Shown here in pieces: positions 48,501 to 59,436 of a stretch of 64,000 nt of DNA (the first letter of the stretch is position 1; each line of letters opens with the position of its first letter). Source of the stretch: Nigrospora sphaerica (Eukaryota > Ascomycota > Sordariomycetes > Amphisphaeriales > Apiosporaceae); contig JAGVVL010000001.1 of the NCBI GenBank assembly GCA_018287875.1, positions 5,952,001 to 6,016,000 on the forward strand. Direction: 5' to 3'. The notes under the pieces were generated by a model. That model saw only the letters and a list, made by a program, of their open reading frames with translations, was not told where the DNA came from and did not search any database. The position numbers were made by a program, and so were the translations under genes.

Positions 48501-49600
48501 TCCGGACCGATTTTTGGGCCTATCGGTGAGAGGCTCCGCAGGCGGTCAGTACGGCGTCTCTTGGGCTCTTCTGGGCGCCAGACGGACCCCGTTATACGGA
48601 GGTCTTGCTGACTGCATGTCTTTTGCGCAGAGGTCCGCGCACTACCAAGTAAACATGAGCCGAAGTCACCATCAGACGTGGAACTGCATAATCCAGGATC
48701 GTGTTCCTATCATTTCCCGTGTCGAGGGAGCCGTAAAAAAGTCCGAGCAGCTAATGAGAATCCATACTCCACGCCGAGCTGAGACATAGTAAGAAAGAAA
48801 AAGCAACGCGAAAAGTCCGCGTGGCTGTCTTCTTGTCTACAATTAGGTTTCGCCTGCTCATCGCCTGCATGCGCCAGCGGGATAACTCAAGCAAGACAAA
48901 TACTTCCACCCCCCTCTCTCTTTTTTATCCCAGCCCCTACCGACCGAAGGGGGGGCCGCTACTTTGGCCCGCGCGCGCCACGCCGTCTTGGCAAAGCCGT
49001 CGTCGCAGGGGCAACGGCGTGTTAGCCTCTACGACGGAGAGAGCCAACTGCTTTATAATTCCGTGACAGCTCGAAAATAAGTGATCGGCTACTAACACCG
49101 AGGTCCGGGCGCTGCTTACCTGGCGTCTGTCGCTTGCAGGAGGGAGGAGAGGCGCGTTGGGACAATTCGCGGGCGCCTGCGCCTCTCTCTTCTCCCTCTG
49201 CCCCTTCGGGCTTACGAGCTGTCATCCGATGCGAGGCGGGTCGAAACATGCACGCATCACCATGAAAGGAGGACCAAGCGCAGGGCCCGCGGGAGAGGAG
49301 GCAGGAGCTGCTACTAGTGCCTCCGATAGTCGGTCACCAAGTGCGCTCGCGTGTTTCTCCTCTGCCTTCTGCGTCTCATTCTTGTCAGGTCGGACACCTG
49401 CGTTTTCCCCTCCCCCCATGGTCTGGCAGTCATCCGATGTTGATCAGGCCTGGGGCCCTCTCGAGCCCAAACATTTACGTGCAAGAAGCCGCGCCCGCCC
49501 AGCCAGCTGCGAGATGCTGACGGGAGCACCGCAAAGGCGAGACGATGGATTGCATCAGGAAGGGCCAGGAGGGCGTACCAGAGCAAAGAAAAAAAGGAAG

Positions 49601-49624
49601 AAAAAAAAAAAGGGGGGGGGGGGG
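49601..49624. repeat. A11-G13 homopolymer junction
   Basis: Eleven A (49601-49611) are followed immediately by thirteen G (49612-49624). Confidence 0.85.
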
Positions 49625-50931
49625 CTGTTCAGTCCGAAAACTCGTGGGTGATCTGATCTACCGAGTACAACTCCTGTGTACCCTCTCGCCATTTACTCCG
49701 TCCACGTCGTCTACGTCACTCTGGTCGGGGTTTTTTTTTTTAATTTATTCTTTTTGGCTTAATTTTGGATGCGGTGGCCGACCGGTTGGCTGACGGTCTG
49801 GCAGAGCCAGTCAGCACCGTGGCGCTCTCACCTTGTGCTTGTTTCTCCCGCGCAATTTCGCCCAGCGCAGGCGGTCATGCCGCTGCTGCTTCTACGGTCC
49901 ATACGGAGGAGAAAGGGGGTCCCGCCGGCTCCTTCGGCGTGAAAGAAAACGTACGACGCCCCCAAAGTGGCCCACTACGGACAAGGCGCGAGGCCGAAGC
50001 CCGTGGTCGGGGCCACCGCCTGCCGTGTCACGCTTCTTCGGGGGCTGTTCATGCGGCATATCCTAGCCGACAGGGTGAGGGGGGGAGGCTGCATCTCTTC
50101 CTTTTCGGCGTCGCACCGCAGCGTGTCCGTTGCCCTACGGGCAAACAGAAGTGGCTGAGGCCACGAGGGAGAAGGGGAAAGGGGGGAAAAGGGGGAGGGG
50201 CGCGGATACAAATCTTGGCACCGGCGGGAGGCTGGGAGAAGCGCAGCAGGGAAAAACGGCTCCGCGAAATCAGCCGGGGGCGAGAGTACCAAGAACGGGT
50301 GACCAGACCTGGCCAGCCGAATGCGTGCCCGAGTCGCGCCAAGGTGACAAATGGATGTTGGGCAAAAGCCGACGGACCGTCCCACGGAAGCCAGCGAACA
50401 AGAAGTCCCGTGAGGAACACCGACTGGGCGGCCAATCAGGCGGTGCTGGCGGGCGCCTCTGTCGTAACACGCGAGAAGCGAGCTCCAGTGGCGCCTTCAT
50501 CCGAACGGCCGGTCGGCCGAAGAGGCGTCTATTTTTAGCTGATACCCTGAGGGGAACATCCGGAGGTGCGAAATATCGCTTGGCGTGGCTGCGACATATG
50601 ACGGCCTTTCGGCTGGCGGCAAAGGACTCATAATTGCCAACTATTCTACCACGCATGACAGATATCCACGACTCCGACAAATACACATGAAGTGCCCCAA
50701 ACAACCCCGCCGCCCTGCCTGACATATCTGTACAACAATTCAAAAAGGCCCCGACCCCATCCGCAACAATGGAGCCACCGCAAGGGGTAAAAAGAAAAAA
50801 AAAATAGGTATTACGAAAGGTATTGTGAATGCTGAGTGATACGCCGGTAACGAAGGTGTACTTGAGCGCCTCGCTTGCCCCCGCCATCTCGTTCCTCCAT
50901 CTTCTCCCATGTAACTCAGTTGCTGAATTGA

Positions 50932-52857
50932 TTACCAGGCGACACGCCTCTGACCCAAAGACCTCCGGATGGAGCGTCGTGTGCTGGCAGCTCCGAGCCA
51001 TTCCGCACCCGTGTAATCCATGGGCGGGACCGTGATGAAGCCCGTAGTGTCGAGGGGGTCATCCACATTGCCAGCGGCATTGCCTGAAATCGGGATGTTC
51101 TGGGCTTTGCAGTTATCCAAGTGACCCTGGGGAATGGCGATGCCCTGGAGCTTCTCCGGCGCTTCAATAAGGGTTGCGGTAAGACCCATTGCCACGTGGA
51201 ATTCGACGTGGCAGTGGAACAGATATACGCCCGGGTTGTTGGCGCGGAAGCGGATGACGGTGTGCGAGTTGGCCGCGGTGCTCACGGTATCCCTCTTTGG
51301 GGGAACCTGGTTGGCGTTGTCGTCGTTGCCGGACCAGTCTCCAGCGCCACGGCCCGGGCTGTCTATGACCTGGAACTGGTGGCCGTGCAAGTGGAAGGGG
51401 TGGATCGCCTGGTCGTGGTTGTTAACGATCAGCTCGACCACGTCGTTGTACTTGACGGCGAAGGCGTTGACCTGGCCGTAGAGGCTCGCATTACTGGCAT
51501 TATCACCCAGGCTCGCCGCCGAGTACAGAGTAGGCGTCTTCTGGTGGATGTACGTGTGGTTGTTAAAGCAGGCGCTGCAACAGTCAGTCTGGCTCCCTAT
51601 CCGACTTGTTTCCGAGAGAAAGCTTACCGCGAGTAGTTGTTTTGGTCACGGCAGTAGTTGAAAGTCAGCTCCCAGGTTGCCGTGACAGGGCCCAATATCG
51701 GCTCGTTGTCGAGCGGCTTGAAGTCCGTCTCGTGGTATACATCCCAGCTCTGCAGATCAACTTTTCCGTCCATGGCCAATGAGGAGTCCGTGACGAGGTA
51801 GCCCGTGAAGTTGTGCGGCCATACGGGGGAGACTTGCCAATCTCGGTTAATATCCAGGGCGAAAAGGTAAGGGTGGTTAGCGCCCTCGTCGCTCTTTGAG
51901 GCCGTGATGAGCACATCGTATCGTTGAGCGGGGGCTATACGCAACGTGGTGGCCTCCTGCTTCTGGACATAAGAAGAGTCGATCTGGATGACCTGCATGG
52001 TGTGCGAGCCGAACTGGAGCATAGCCGAGCCCAGCGCCGCATAGCTGATGATGCGGAGCCGGTACGTCTTGCCCACATCAAAGTAGATGTTGGCACCCTG
52101 TCCCTCATTGACTAACATGGAGTCCGGCAGAGGAGGCTTGAACTGGACGTTACTGGGCGACAGCATGGTCTGCATCAAGGGACGCATCTGCGAACGGTAC
52201 CTGCATCGTATCGGTCAGTGCTGTCATCTGGAACGCGACACCATGCGACGTACCAGTCGGTAACACTGAGAATGATCTCGTGGTCATACTGACCCTGAAA
52301 CGGGTCCTCGGGGTCGTGAATGATGAGCGGCCCGCGAAGGCCGTCAGGGTACTGTTCCATGTTATGCGAGTGGTCTTTGCGTCCATGTTAGTCTTCGTCC
52401 TCGCTGACCACGCGCGCAGATGCGACTTACACCAAAACGTGCCGGGCGCGTTGGCCTGAGTATCCACGGCGTTAGCATGCATTCACCCGTCTCTTGGGTA
52501 TAGGTGGACGATGCTTACGACAAACTGGTACGTGATACTGGCCCCCGGGGGCGTTGGGCATTGGTTGACCATACTGGCACCGTCCATGAAGTTTGTGTTG
52601 ATCTGGTCGATGCCGTGGAAATGCAGGCCCGTGGTCTCATTGCCCAGGCTGTTCACCAGGTTGACGACGACGAGGTCGCCCACCTGGGCCTCTATCTTGG
52701 GACAGGGCCACTGACCATTGATGCCAATGACTGGTCTGGCGAACCCGTCAGGGGCAGCGTTGACCCAAGTCGCTTCCCAGTTGTACGTCACTGTGGCTGC
52801 CCAGGTACCGACAGCCTGGGTCAGAGCCGCGATCGAGGCTAGGGTTCCCTTGTACAT
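50932..52857 (-). CDS. Secreted multicopper oxidase (laccase-like, Fet3-related)
   Basis: A 566-residue copper oxidase, likely secreted, that could polymerise dihydroxynaphthalene to melanin in the wall. Exons: 52857-52519, 52455-52431, 52374-52254, 52200-51628 and 51574-50932; all junctions are GT...AG and in frame. A hydrophobic N-terminus (about residues 5-20) looks like a signal peptide. Copper motifs are HFHG (H79, H81), YHSHN (H123, H125), HPFHLHGH (H411, H414, H416, H418) and HCHVEFH (H473, C474, H475, H479), with Leu at the axial position ten residues after the Cys. The overall sequence (FMDG...QCPTPPG, DWYRSQM) is nearest to the Fet3/ferroxidase-like group. However, the Fet3 iron-site Glu in QYED is replaced (QYPD, Pro131), and there is no C-terminal membrane segment. 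This favours phenol oxidation over iron uptake. The in-cluster position supports the melanin role, which remains an inference. Confidence 0.92.
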
Positions 52858-53002
52858 GTCGGCTTGATCGACGAATCACGAAAGAAAAACGATAGGACCC
52901 TTTGAAGGTAACAAAGGTGATGATGAAGAGAAGGGACGAGGCAGTCCACGAGCACACTGTTTCAACTCCTGGGGCGGGAAGAGACGACGGGCCCTTTGTT
53001 TT

Positions 53003-53010
53003 CTTATAAG
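53003..53010 (-). promoter_or_regulatory. TATA box of the multicopper oxidase gene
   Basis: The minus strand reads CTTATAAG, about 146 bases upstream of the oxidase ATG. This spacing is almost identical to the TATA-ATG distance at the reductase gene. Confidence 0.5.
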
Positions 53011-55449
53011 CGGCCGCGGAGGCAAATCCCCTCCTCCATCCTGGCTCCAGATGTCTGAATGGTCGAACCGGCAACTGGATCTCGGCTCCCGCCTCCGCAA
53101 CGCAACAGGGGTGCGGAAATGGCTGCTGGGTAACAAGGGCCATTGAGGCGAGGCAGAAACGGTGCACCTCAGAGACATGACCGGGCGCCAAGGAGCAGAG
53201 TTATGCTCCTGAACTCAGCAAGGCGGCTCATTAGGTACCGGATGTCCGTGTACAGAATCGCGATGTTGGTTGTCAGAGCGAACCGGTGGGCCAGGGGAAG
53301 ACACCACTCGCCAACTAGCGAACCAGCCCTCGCTCGACGCTCCCAGCTAGCGGGAACTCGTCGTAGGGTCGTATACTGACTGCATACTCACGGCTGGCTT
53401 GGCCCGGCTCGGCAGGGAGGTTTGTCGGTCGATGGTGTGCATGATTTGACCGCATCAGGGCGGCCGCACCCACGATGGGTTTACTGTCAGATCCAGCACA
53501 CACGCACACGCACCAGTTGCCCACCCCTTACAGAAACAAGAGATGCCCCGCCCAGCACGCTAGCCGACCGTTTGTCCTTGGCCGGCAGCAATGCAGCGCT
53601 AGGGGGAGCGGTGGCTTTAGGGTGCAACTGATGATGGCTCCAAGCCAACCGCGAACTAGGTGTTTGTAGGATGGGTTTCTTCGGTTCACCGGGAAGTGTA
53701 AGTGGACGAAGCTCGCGAGCGATTAGAAAGACCAAGGGCGGTTAGGTCGCCGGCGGCTTCTCCCACGTTGCAGATGGCATGGGGACGCGGGGAAGCTTCA
53801 TGAGGGGCATACTGGAGTGCCGTGGTTACAGCCAGGGGCCGGTCAGCCCACGATGTTAGGCGACGGCGCCGCCGTTGCGCTGGACCCTGGTGGCTTTCGC
53901 TTGCCCAACTCGTAAGGATAGTTGAGCGAAAGGCCAATCACTGCATGTACGAGTCAGAAAGGATGTGAGAGACGGCAGAAAGCCAACGGGTGAAGGTTGA
54001 AGGCAAACTGCTGCCGATCAGCCCGCCGCGAGTGTGGCTGGTCCAGGCCCGTGTGCTGAACAAATCGAAGGAGGGCCCAAGGGAAGTAAGCAGCGATGAA
54101 TAGGTACGATGAACCTGTCAGAAGGCTCGTGGCCATGTTTCTTAACTCAATCGGGCCATGCGTCCGTGATGGGGCTGCGGTAAACTTTTGTTTTTGGGGC
54201 GGCTGGCCAAGACTTTGCCGATCCAAATGCATCGACAACAGCTGGGCGGCGGCAGCAATATCCCAGCTAAGCTCGGCTTCATTTGGCAGCGTGGCTGGTA
54301 GTACGGATCCGACTGGGATACATGGACGCAACGAGCTTCATGATGCTCCTCATTCCGTAAGCTGGAGTAGCGCCGCAAGGACCAGCGTATAGCCGTCCGT
54401 CCTATGGGCCAGTGGCAGTGATCCGCATAGACTAATGCGCCGCCAGGGGTGTTATGCCCGATGCCCCTGGTTGCAGTCGAGCAGGCCCACACGTGATAGG
54501 GCGAAGAGAGACGACCAGCTTTGGGAGGCTATGTTGGGCCGAGTGTGCGAAGGGCTGACCCAGGAAGAGGCGAAATGCCGATGGGCCAATGAGCGATTGC
54601 GTGTAAGACAGGGCCGGGCAAGCCCCGAGGCTTGGGACATCTGTGTTGCTGTTTTCCTTGTCTATGATGTACAAGGATACATCAGGAAAGTTGGAGTCGA
54701 ACGCTGACGATGGTTGCCTATCTCCTTGGGTCGCGCGTTGGGGGCCGCAGGATGGAGGCTCAAGCGACTATTCGTCTGATGAAGGTCGCTTTCTCTCAAG
54801 CACACAGCCAAGGCAACCCAGGAGTTTGGGTGCTGTCATTGGATGCCGTGCCACCCCAACCCCGATTCTCCCACCGGGGCAAGCCTAAAGGAGTAAGGAA
54901 CACGCGCATGGGGTTGCTCTGACGGCGCCTGTCCCAAGCTCGAAAGCAGCGTCGAATGGAGAAAGGGTGCGGAGCTTGCTTGTGGGTAGACGAGTGAGAA
55001 GCTGCAGCAACCTGTCTCCCGCAACCGGCCCGGATGCGGCTGACGGCGCGAGGCGGCTGAGATGCATGCCACATGGCCGTAAATGAATGATGGACTTGTC
55101 GTTAGTGTTAGCGTCGCGTGGGGCAACAAGCACAGTTGCCGAGCCAGGCATGGCCCAGACCATACTCGAGAGACTTTGTGTGCTTTTCCCTGACGGCATC
55201 TGATGTGTGGGCGGGTATGTGACCGGGGAGGACTTGCTCGCCGACCTCCCTTTGTGCGTCACGACCACACATCCGGATCGGGCGGGTGAGATGCGCGTCA
55301 GCCGTGCCACTTCACCCGGCATTGGCAGGGTCTCAGGACTCCGTTACACCGCCTGGAGGAGAAGGCATGTGACTTGGGGGATGGGGTTTCCGTCTGGAAG
55401 GCGGACCTGCAGCAGTGGCCGTTTTCTCGTCATGGTTGTGTTTGTAGGG

Positions 55450-55496
55450 AGTGTGTGTATATCCTTTGTGTGTGTATGTCCTTTGTGTGTGTGTGG
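55450..55496. repeat. GT-rich tandem repeat
   Basis: GTGTGTGTAT, TCCTTTGTGTGTGTATG and TCCTTTGTGTGTGTG form two to three imperfect copies of a roughly 18-base unit. Confidence 0.75.
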
Positions 55497-56072
55497 TCGT
55501 GATGTTTCGGTCCCAACTTACTGGGTTCCAACTCCATGTCCGGGGTCTGGCGTGGAGTGGTGGGGTGGTACTTGGGTACATGGCAACTGTCCCCAAGCTG
55601 GGGAAGGTCCGGCGGGGAGGGGAACATGTTAATTCCGCCGCCGCGTGCCGCCCACGCGGTACCCAAGGCAACGAACGACCTGACGACCTGGCACCGGCTT
55701 ATCGGGGGAAGGTGCTTCTGCTGCTGTCAGGCCCAGAAGAGCTGCTTCCATGATTCTGCACGCAAAAGGTGCAGGTGGGATCGCACGCCTGAATGACCTC
55801 ATCGGATTAACTCGCATAAGCAACCTTGCATCTGCTGCGGCCTTGCTATCTCGTATCCCGCCCCAACCTTCGGTCCCGGGGGGTTCAAGGGCGACGGGAA
55901 CAACATCACCCATCCTTCTTTTCACCATCCGCCGACTCAACAGCACGAGGCCCACCACACACGGCCCAGCTCACACACCTCCCCTCGTGTATCGGCAATT
56001 GTCCCGTTCGTCCCGTACCTCTACCTCGGCCTTCCCCTCGTCGCGCCGCCCGCGCCGCCGCCCGCCACCACC

Positions 56073-57233
56073 ATGAAGGCTATCGTTGCAGTCCCGGCCA
56101 CGGTGGCCCTGGTCTACCGCGCCTATTCGCACAAGTCACTGACGCCCCTCGGTATCGTCGTGGCTGCCCTCACCGCCGTCGCCCATGCCGTGCACCCTTG
56201 GAATCTTCCCTTTGCCCTACTCGTCGTCTTCTTCCTCGCCGGCACCCGGGTCACCAAAGTTAAGAAGGACGTCAAGGCGAGTCTGACGCTGAACTCTACC
56301 GGCCTGTCGGGAGGCGAGGGCCCCCGCACCCATGTGCAGGTGCTGGCCAACTCCCTGGTCGCCTCCGTCCTGGCCCTGCTCCATGCCTACCAGCTGAGTT
56401 TGCGTCGCCAAGCTGTCGCCGAGGGCCGCGCCCCCGAGGGATCGCTCTGCTTCAGCTGGGACAAGCCCGACATCCTGGTCGTGGGTATCGTCGCAAACTA
56501 CGCTGCCGTGTGCGCCGACACCTTCAGCTCCGAGCTGGGCATCCTGTCCCGAAGCAGCCCGAGGCTCATCACCTCTCTCACACTGCGGAAGGTGCCCCCC
56601 GGAACCAACGGAGGCGTGACGGCGTGGGGACTGCTCGCCGGCCTCCTGGGAAGCATGGTGGTCGTCACCGCCTCGCTCCTCTTTCTCCCTCTTTGCAACG
56701 ACGCCACCGCTGCCAAGCTGGCCGGTGGCGTGGCCTGGACGGCAAGTCAAAGGGCAACGCTAGCCTGGTTTTTGACTATCTGGGGAGCACTAGGCTCTGT
56801 GCTCGACAGCTTCCTGGGTGCCATTTTCCAGCGGAGCGTACGCGACGCCCGGTCAGGCAAGATTGTAGAAGGCGAAGGGGGCGCCCGCGTTTTAGTGGCG
56901 ACGGAGTCCAACCCAAACTCACGTGAGCACTTCAGGAAGAGTGCCGACGTGAAAGCACGCCTATTAAAGGGCGAAGGCAAGCAAGCCGTCGAGACTACTG
57001 ATGGGTCTATGGATATTGACGGGCCGCCGGACAACAACCCTTACGATCCGACCAACCAGCATCGCACTTCCAGCTTTGGAGACCACAAGCCTACACGCGT
57101 GGTGGTCAGTGGTCTGGACTTACTGGACAACAACGAGGTCAATTTTCTGATGGCATTGACCATGTCCGTCAGCGCCATGGGCGTGGCTGCTTGGTATTGG
57201 GAAGTGCCTCTTGCCAGTATGCTGCTTCCTTGA
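56073..57233 (+). CDS. DUF92/TMEM19-family integral membrane protein
   Basis: A 386-residue membrane protein in one exon, with ATG in good context (CCACCATGA). Hydrophobic segments are visible at about residues 8-40, 46-62, 87-105, 134-150, 183-207, 228-248 and 360-386, so six to seven membrane spans are likely. Conserved family motifs are the GGEGPRTHVQVLAN block (76-89), ADTFSSELG (148-156) and PPGTNGGV (174-181). A hydrophilic loop at about 255-345 (acidic and Ser/Thr-rich) separates the last span. The family includes plant VTE6, a phytyl-phosphate kinase, and human TMEM19; the function in fungi is not established, so a polyprenyl/phytol-phosphate kinase-like activity is only a possibility. 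It lies next to the Osh3-type gene as a probable housekeeping flank of the melanin cluster. Confidence 0.9.
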   Translation: MKAIVAVPATVALVYRAYSHKSLTPLGIVVAALTAVAHAVHPWNLPFALLVVFFLAGTRVTKVKKDVKASLTLNSTGLSGGEGPRTHVQVLANSLVASVLALLHAYQLSLRRQAVAEGRAPEGSLCFSWDKPDILVVGIVANYAAVCADTFSSELGILSRSSPRLITSLTLRKVPPGTNGGVTAWGLLAGLLGSMVVVTASLLFLPLCNDATAAKLAGGVAWTASQRATLAWFLTIWGALGSVLDSFLGAIFQRSVRDARSGKIVEGEGGARVLVATESNPNSREHFRKSADVKARLLKGEGKQAVETTDGSMDIDGPPDNNPYDPTNQHRTSSFGDHKPTRVVVSGLDLLDNNEVNFLMALTMSVSAMGVAAWYWEVPLASMLLP

Positions 57234-59436
57234 TCATCCGGCCATTTTCATAATGTCTAAACCGTTCTGGTTCCTGCATAGTGTAGTGAAGGATATGGGG
57301 TAATAGGGGGTTTCCCCTTTAAAATCGTAAAGCTGTACCTTGATTACAGCCCCGCTCATACTCTTATGTTGCCGTAATTTTGCACAACATCGTAGCTTCG
57401 TCCACCCTTGTCTCCGTCACGCCGTTTCAACTGGTCGAGGTTGCTACCATGAGTAAGGTGTTCGAATAAAACTAATACTCGTCCTGTGTTAAGGGGTAAA
57501 GGGCGTAGTACCGTTATCCCTTTCAATTTCAAAGCTTCCGATGACAAGGGTAGTTCCGGCCGACGCCGAAACGTACGAAATGAAGGCTTCATATCGTCAA
57601 AGGACAACCCTGACGTACGCAAGACCATAACAATACCATGATAAAACGATGGGAGCTGCATAACAGCTTGACCAACGTCGGTTCAGTCACCCTGTACTTC
57701 ATCATACCCTTGATTCCCTTCTTCGACATCCACTTTCTCGAAAACTCCGACTTCGGTGACACATGACAAACAAGACCTTGCTACCACCCCCTCCGAATGG
57801 TTCCAGACGAAGCTCCCTCCCTCCAGCACCCACGTGGGTTCCGGGTTTCGTGCTTGAGTCTCGTCAACACACGGCCATCAGCCGGGTCGTCCGCGTTCCG
57901 TCTCGGGGCTCCGAGAGTCCTCCTCGACCCCGGGGAAAGGGGCGGGCCGCGGACGTCGCCGTTCCGTCGGAAACGCGATTTGCCCTCTTTTCGGGAAAGG
58001 GGGGAGGGGAAGGGAGGGGCACCCGTGGACTAGACGGCCTCCTCGCCTTCTCGACGGCCAGGCGCACCCATAGGGACGCGGTATCGGGAGAGAGAACCAA
58101 CGATGCCTACGCCCGGCACGTGATGTTGGGCTTCGTTCTGGGTCCCGCGCTTCATTCACACCGTCCCTCCGGCGCTGCCAGGCTACCCGACCGGTCATAC
58201 ATTGGGTGGATGAACCCCGGATCAGGGCAGGGTGCCCCGGGACCGCATGGTTGCCTCGCTCAGCCAGTCAAGGGGGGGCAGGGTCTACGTACTTGGTCGT
58301 GTCGCCGGAGGAAGAGGATCCCTCGCACTTTCGGGTGGTGGGCGCGGGAGCAACGGACCTGGGATCACGGTTCTCCATCCCCGTTCACGTGCGACGGTCG
58401 TCTTTTGTCTGATATTTATGCCGACACGTGTTTGGGCCCCCTTTCTCGTCCCGGAGGAAACGTAGGAGGCGCTGGCTCGCCCGGAACAGAAGGAGGCGGG
58501 GCCGTAACCTCTGCTCCGCCCGGCATGGTTTCTGGCCTGAAAAACCTCGGTTGCTAGGTCGTGGGAGAGATGGAGGATATTGTATCGCCCTGGAGCAGTT
58601 CATCGTCGCTCTACTTGTCATACGTTCGGGGCCGTCAGGAGCTTGAGGGTTAGAAATATTTCCCGAAGCCATTGTGCTACACTACCTGAAGAAAAGGATT
58701 GAAAGGATGTCATCGCTAGCGAGTACAAACGGATATTGATCCCGATGAATTGAAACTACTCCTGTGTACATTAAATGAACGGCATCATACGACAGTTCAT
58801 CGCCTACGCCGTCCTTCATAGCGGATCAAACACCCAAAACCTACCTTTTACCCCCCCCCCCCCCCCCTTTTTTTTTTAGATCCAGTTATATGAATATGGC
58901 ACGTGTGACACGTTGTCGCGTGGGACAAAAAGGTTCAAGGATCCCAGGCCGACTGGTTAAACTATGAATCTTATCCAACAAACCGTAAGCACCATCGGGA
59001 AACTCACGAGTATTCATAATGGATTCGAATACTGTAACACGACAATGTATCACCTGCCTACCATGCGTAGGGCAGCCTAGAAAAAGAGAAAAGGATGTAG
59101 GACCGCGTCTGGAGTCACCAAATGATAGGGCGCCGAAGTGCCTGTGTGCTCCTCGCCCGTTACCACGGGATGAATTGCGTGATCATGTTGCATTAACCTC
59201 ATAACAGCCATCACGCACAGCACCGGGTGAAAGACCCCGGAACCTTCATCGCAACAGTTATTTGGCAATATGACCCCCAGTTGAACCGCGCATGTGACGC
59301 TCTTGGAGCTCTTAGAACTGCTACACTTTGCGGGCCTCTATATACTAAGCGAAGGACGTGCTGTTCCCCCTGGCGGCCCGCCTCCGCTCTATAGCGCAAC
59401 CAGGCAGGTAGGTTTCTTACCGGGGCCATCAGGGCC
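57234..59436. other. Convergent 3' spacer between the DUF92 and OSH3 genes
   Basis: 2.2 kb between the 3' ends of two convergent genes. A 264-codon frame at 57763-58557 has an Arg/Gly/Pro-rich random composition and no motif. A C17-T10 homopolymer junction occurs at 58851-58877. Nothing else is recognised. Confidence 0.6.
58851..58877. repeat. C17-T10 homopolymer junction
   Basis: Seventeen C (58851-58867) are followed by ten T (58868-58877) in the convergent spacer. Confidence 0.85.

Larger units (their letters stand above)
43645..50931. other. Spacer between the PKS gene and the multicopper oxidase gene, no supported gene
   Basis: 7.3 kb with no supported gene. The left end is the PKS promoter. 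It holds G-rich and CA-rich stretches at 43857-43900, CA and CT microsatellites at 45563-45599, a TAGCTAGGTAAGTA word at 46083-46096, a CCTAGGTACCT word at 46326-46336 and adjoining A and G runs at 49601-49624. The right end is the 3' flank of the oxidase gene. Frames here are short, Arg/Pro/Ser-rich and overlap on both strands. Confidence 0.6.
52858..56072. other. Divergent spacer between the oxidase and DUF92 genes
   Basis: 3.2 kb between divergently transcribed genes, so it holds both promoters. A TATA box for the oxidase gene is at 53003-53010. A GT-rich tandem stretch with TATATCCTTT/TATGTCCTTT units lies at 55450-55496. CT/CCG-rich leader sequence immediately precedes the ATG at 56073. 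No other gene is supported. Confidence 0.6.

Noticed and set aside
57763..58557. 264-codon plus-strand frame between DUF92 and OSH3
   Set aside because: Low-information Arg/Gly/Pro composition and no motif; likely chance in GC-rich DNA.
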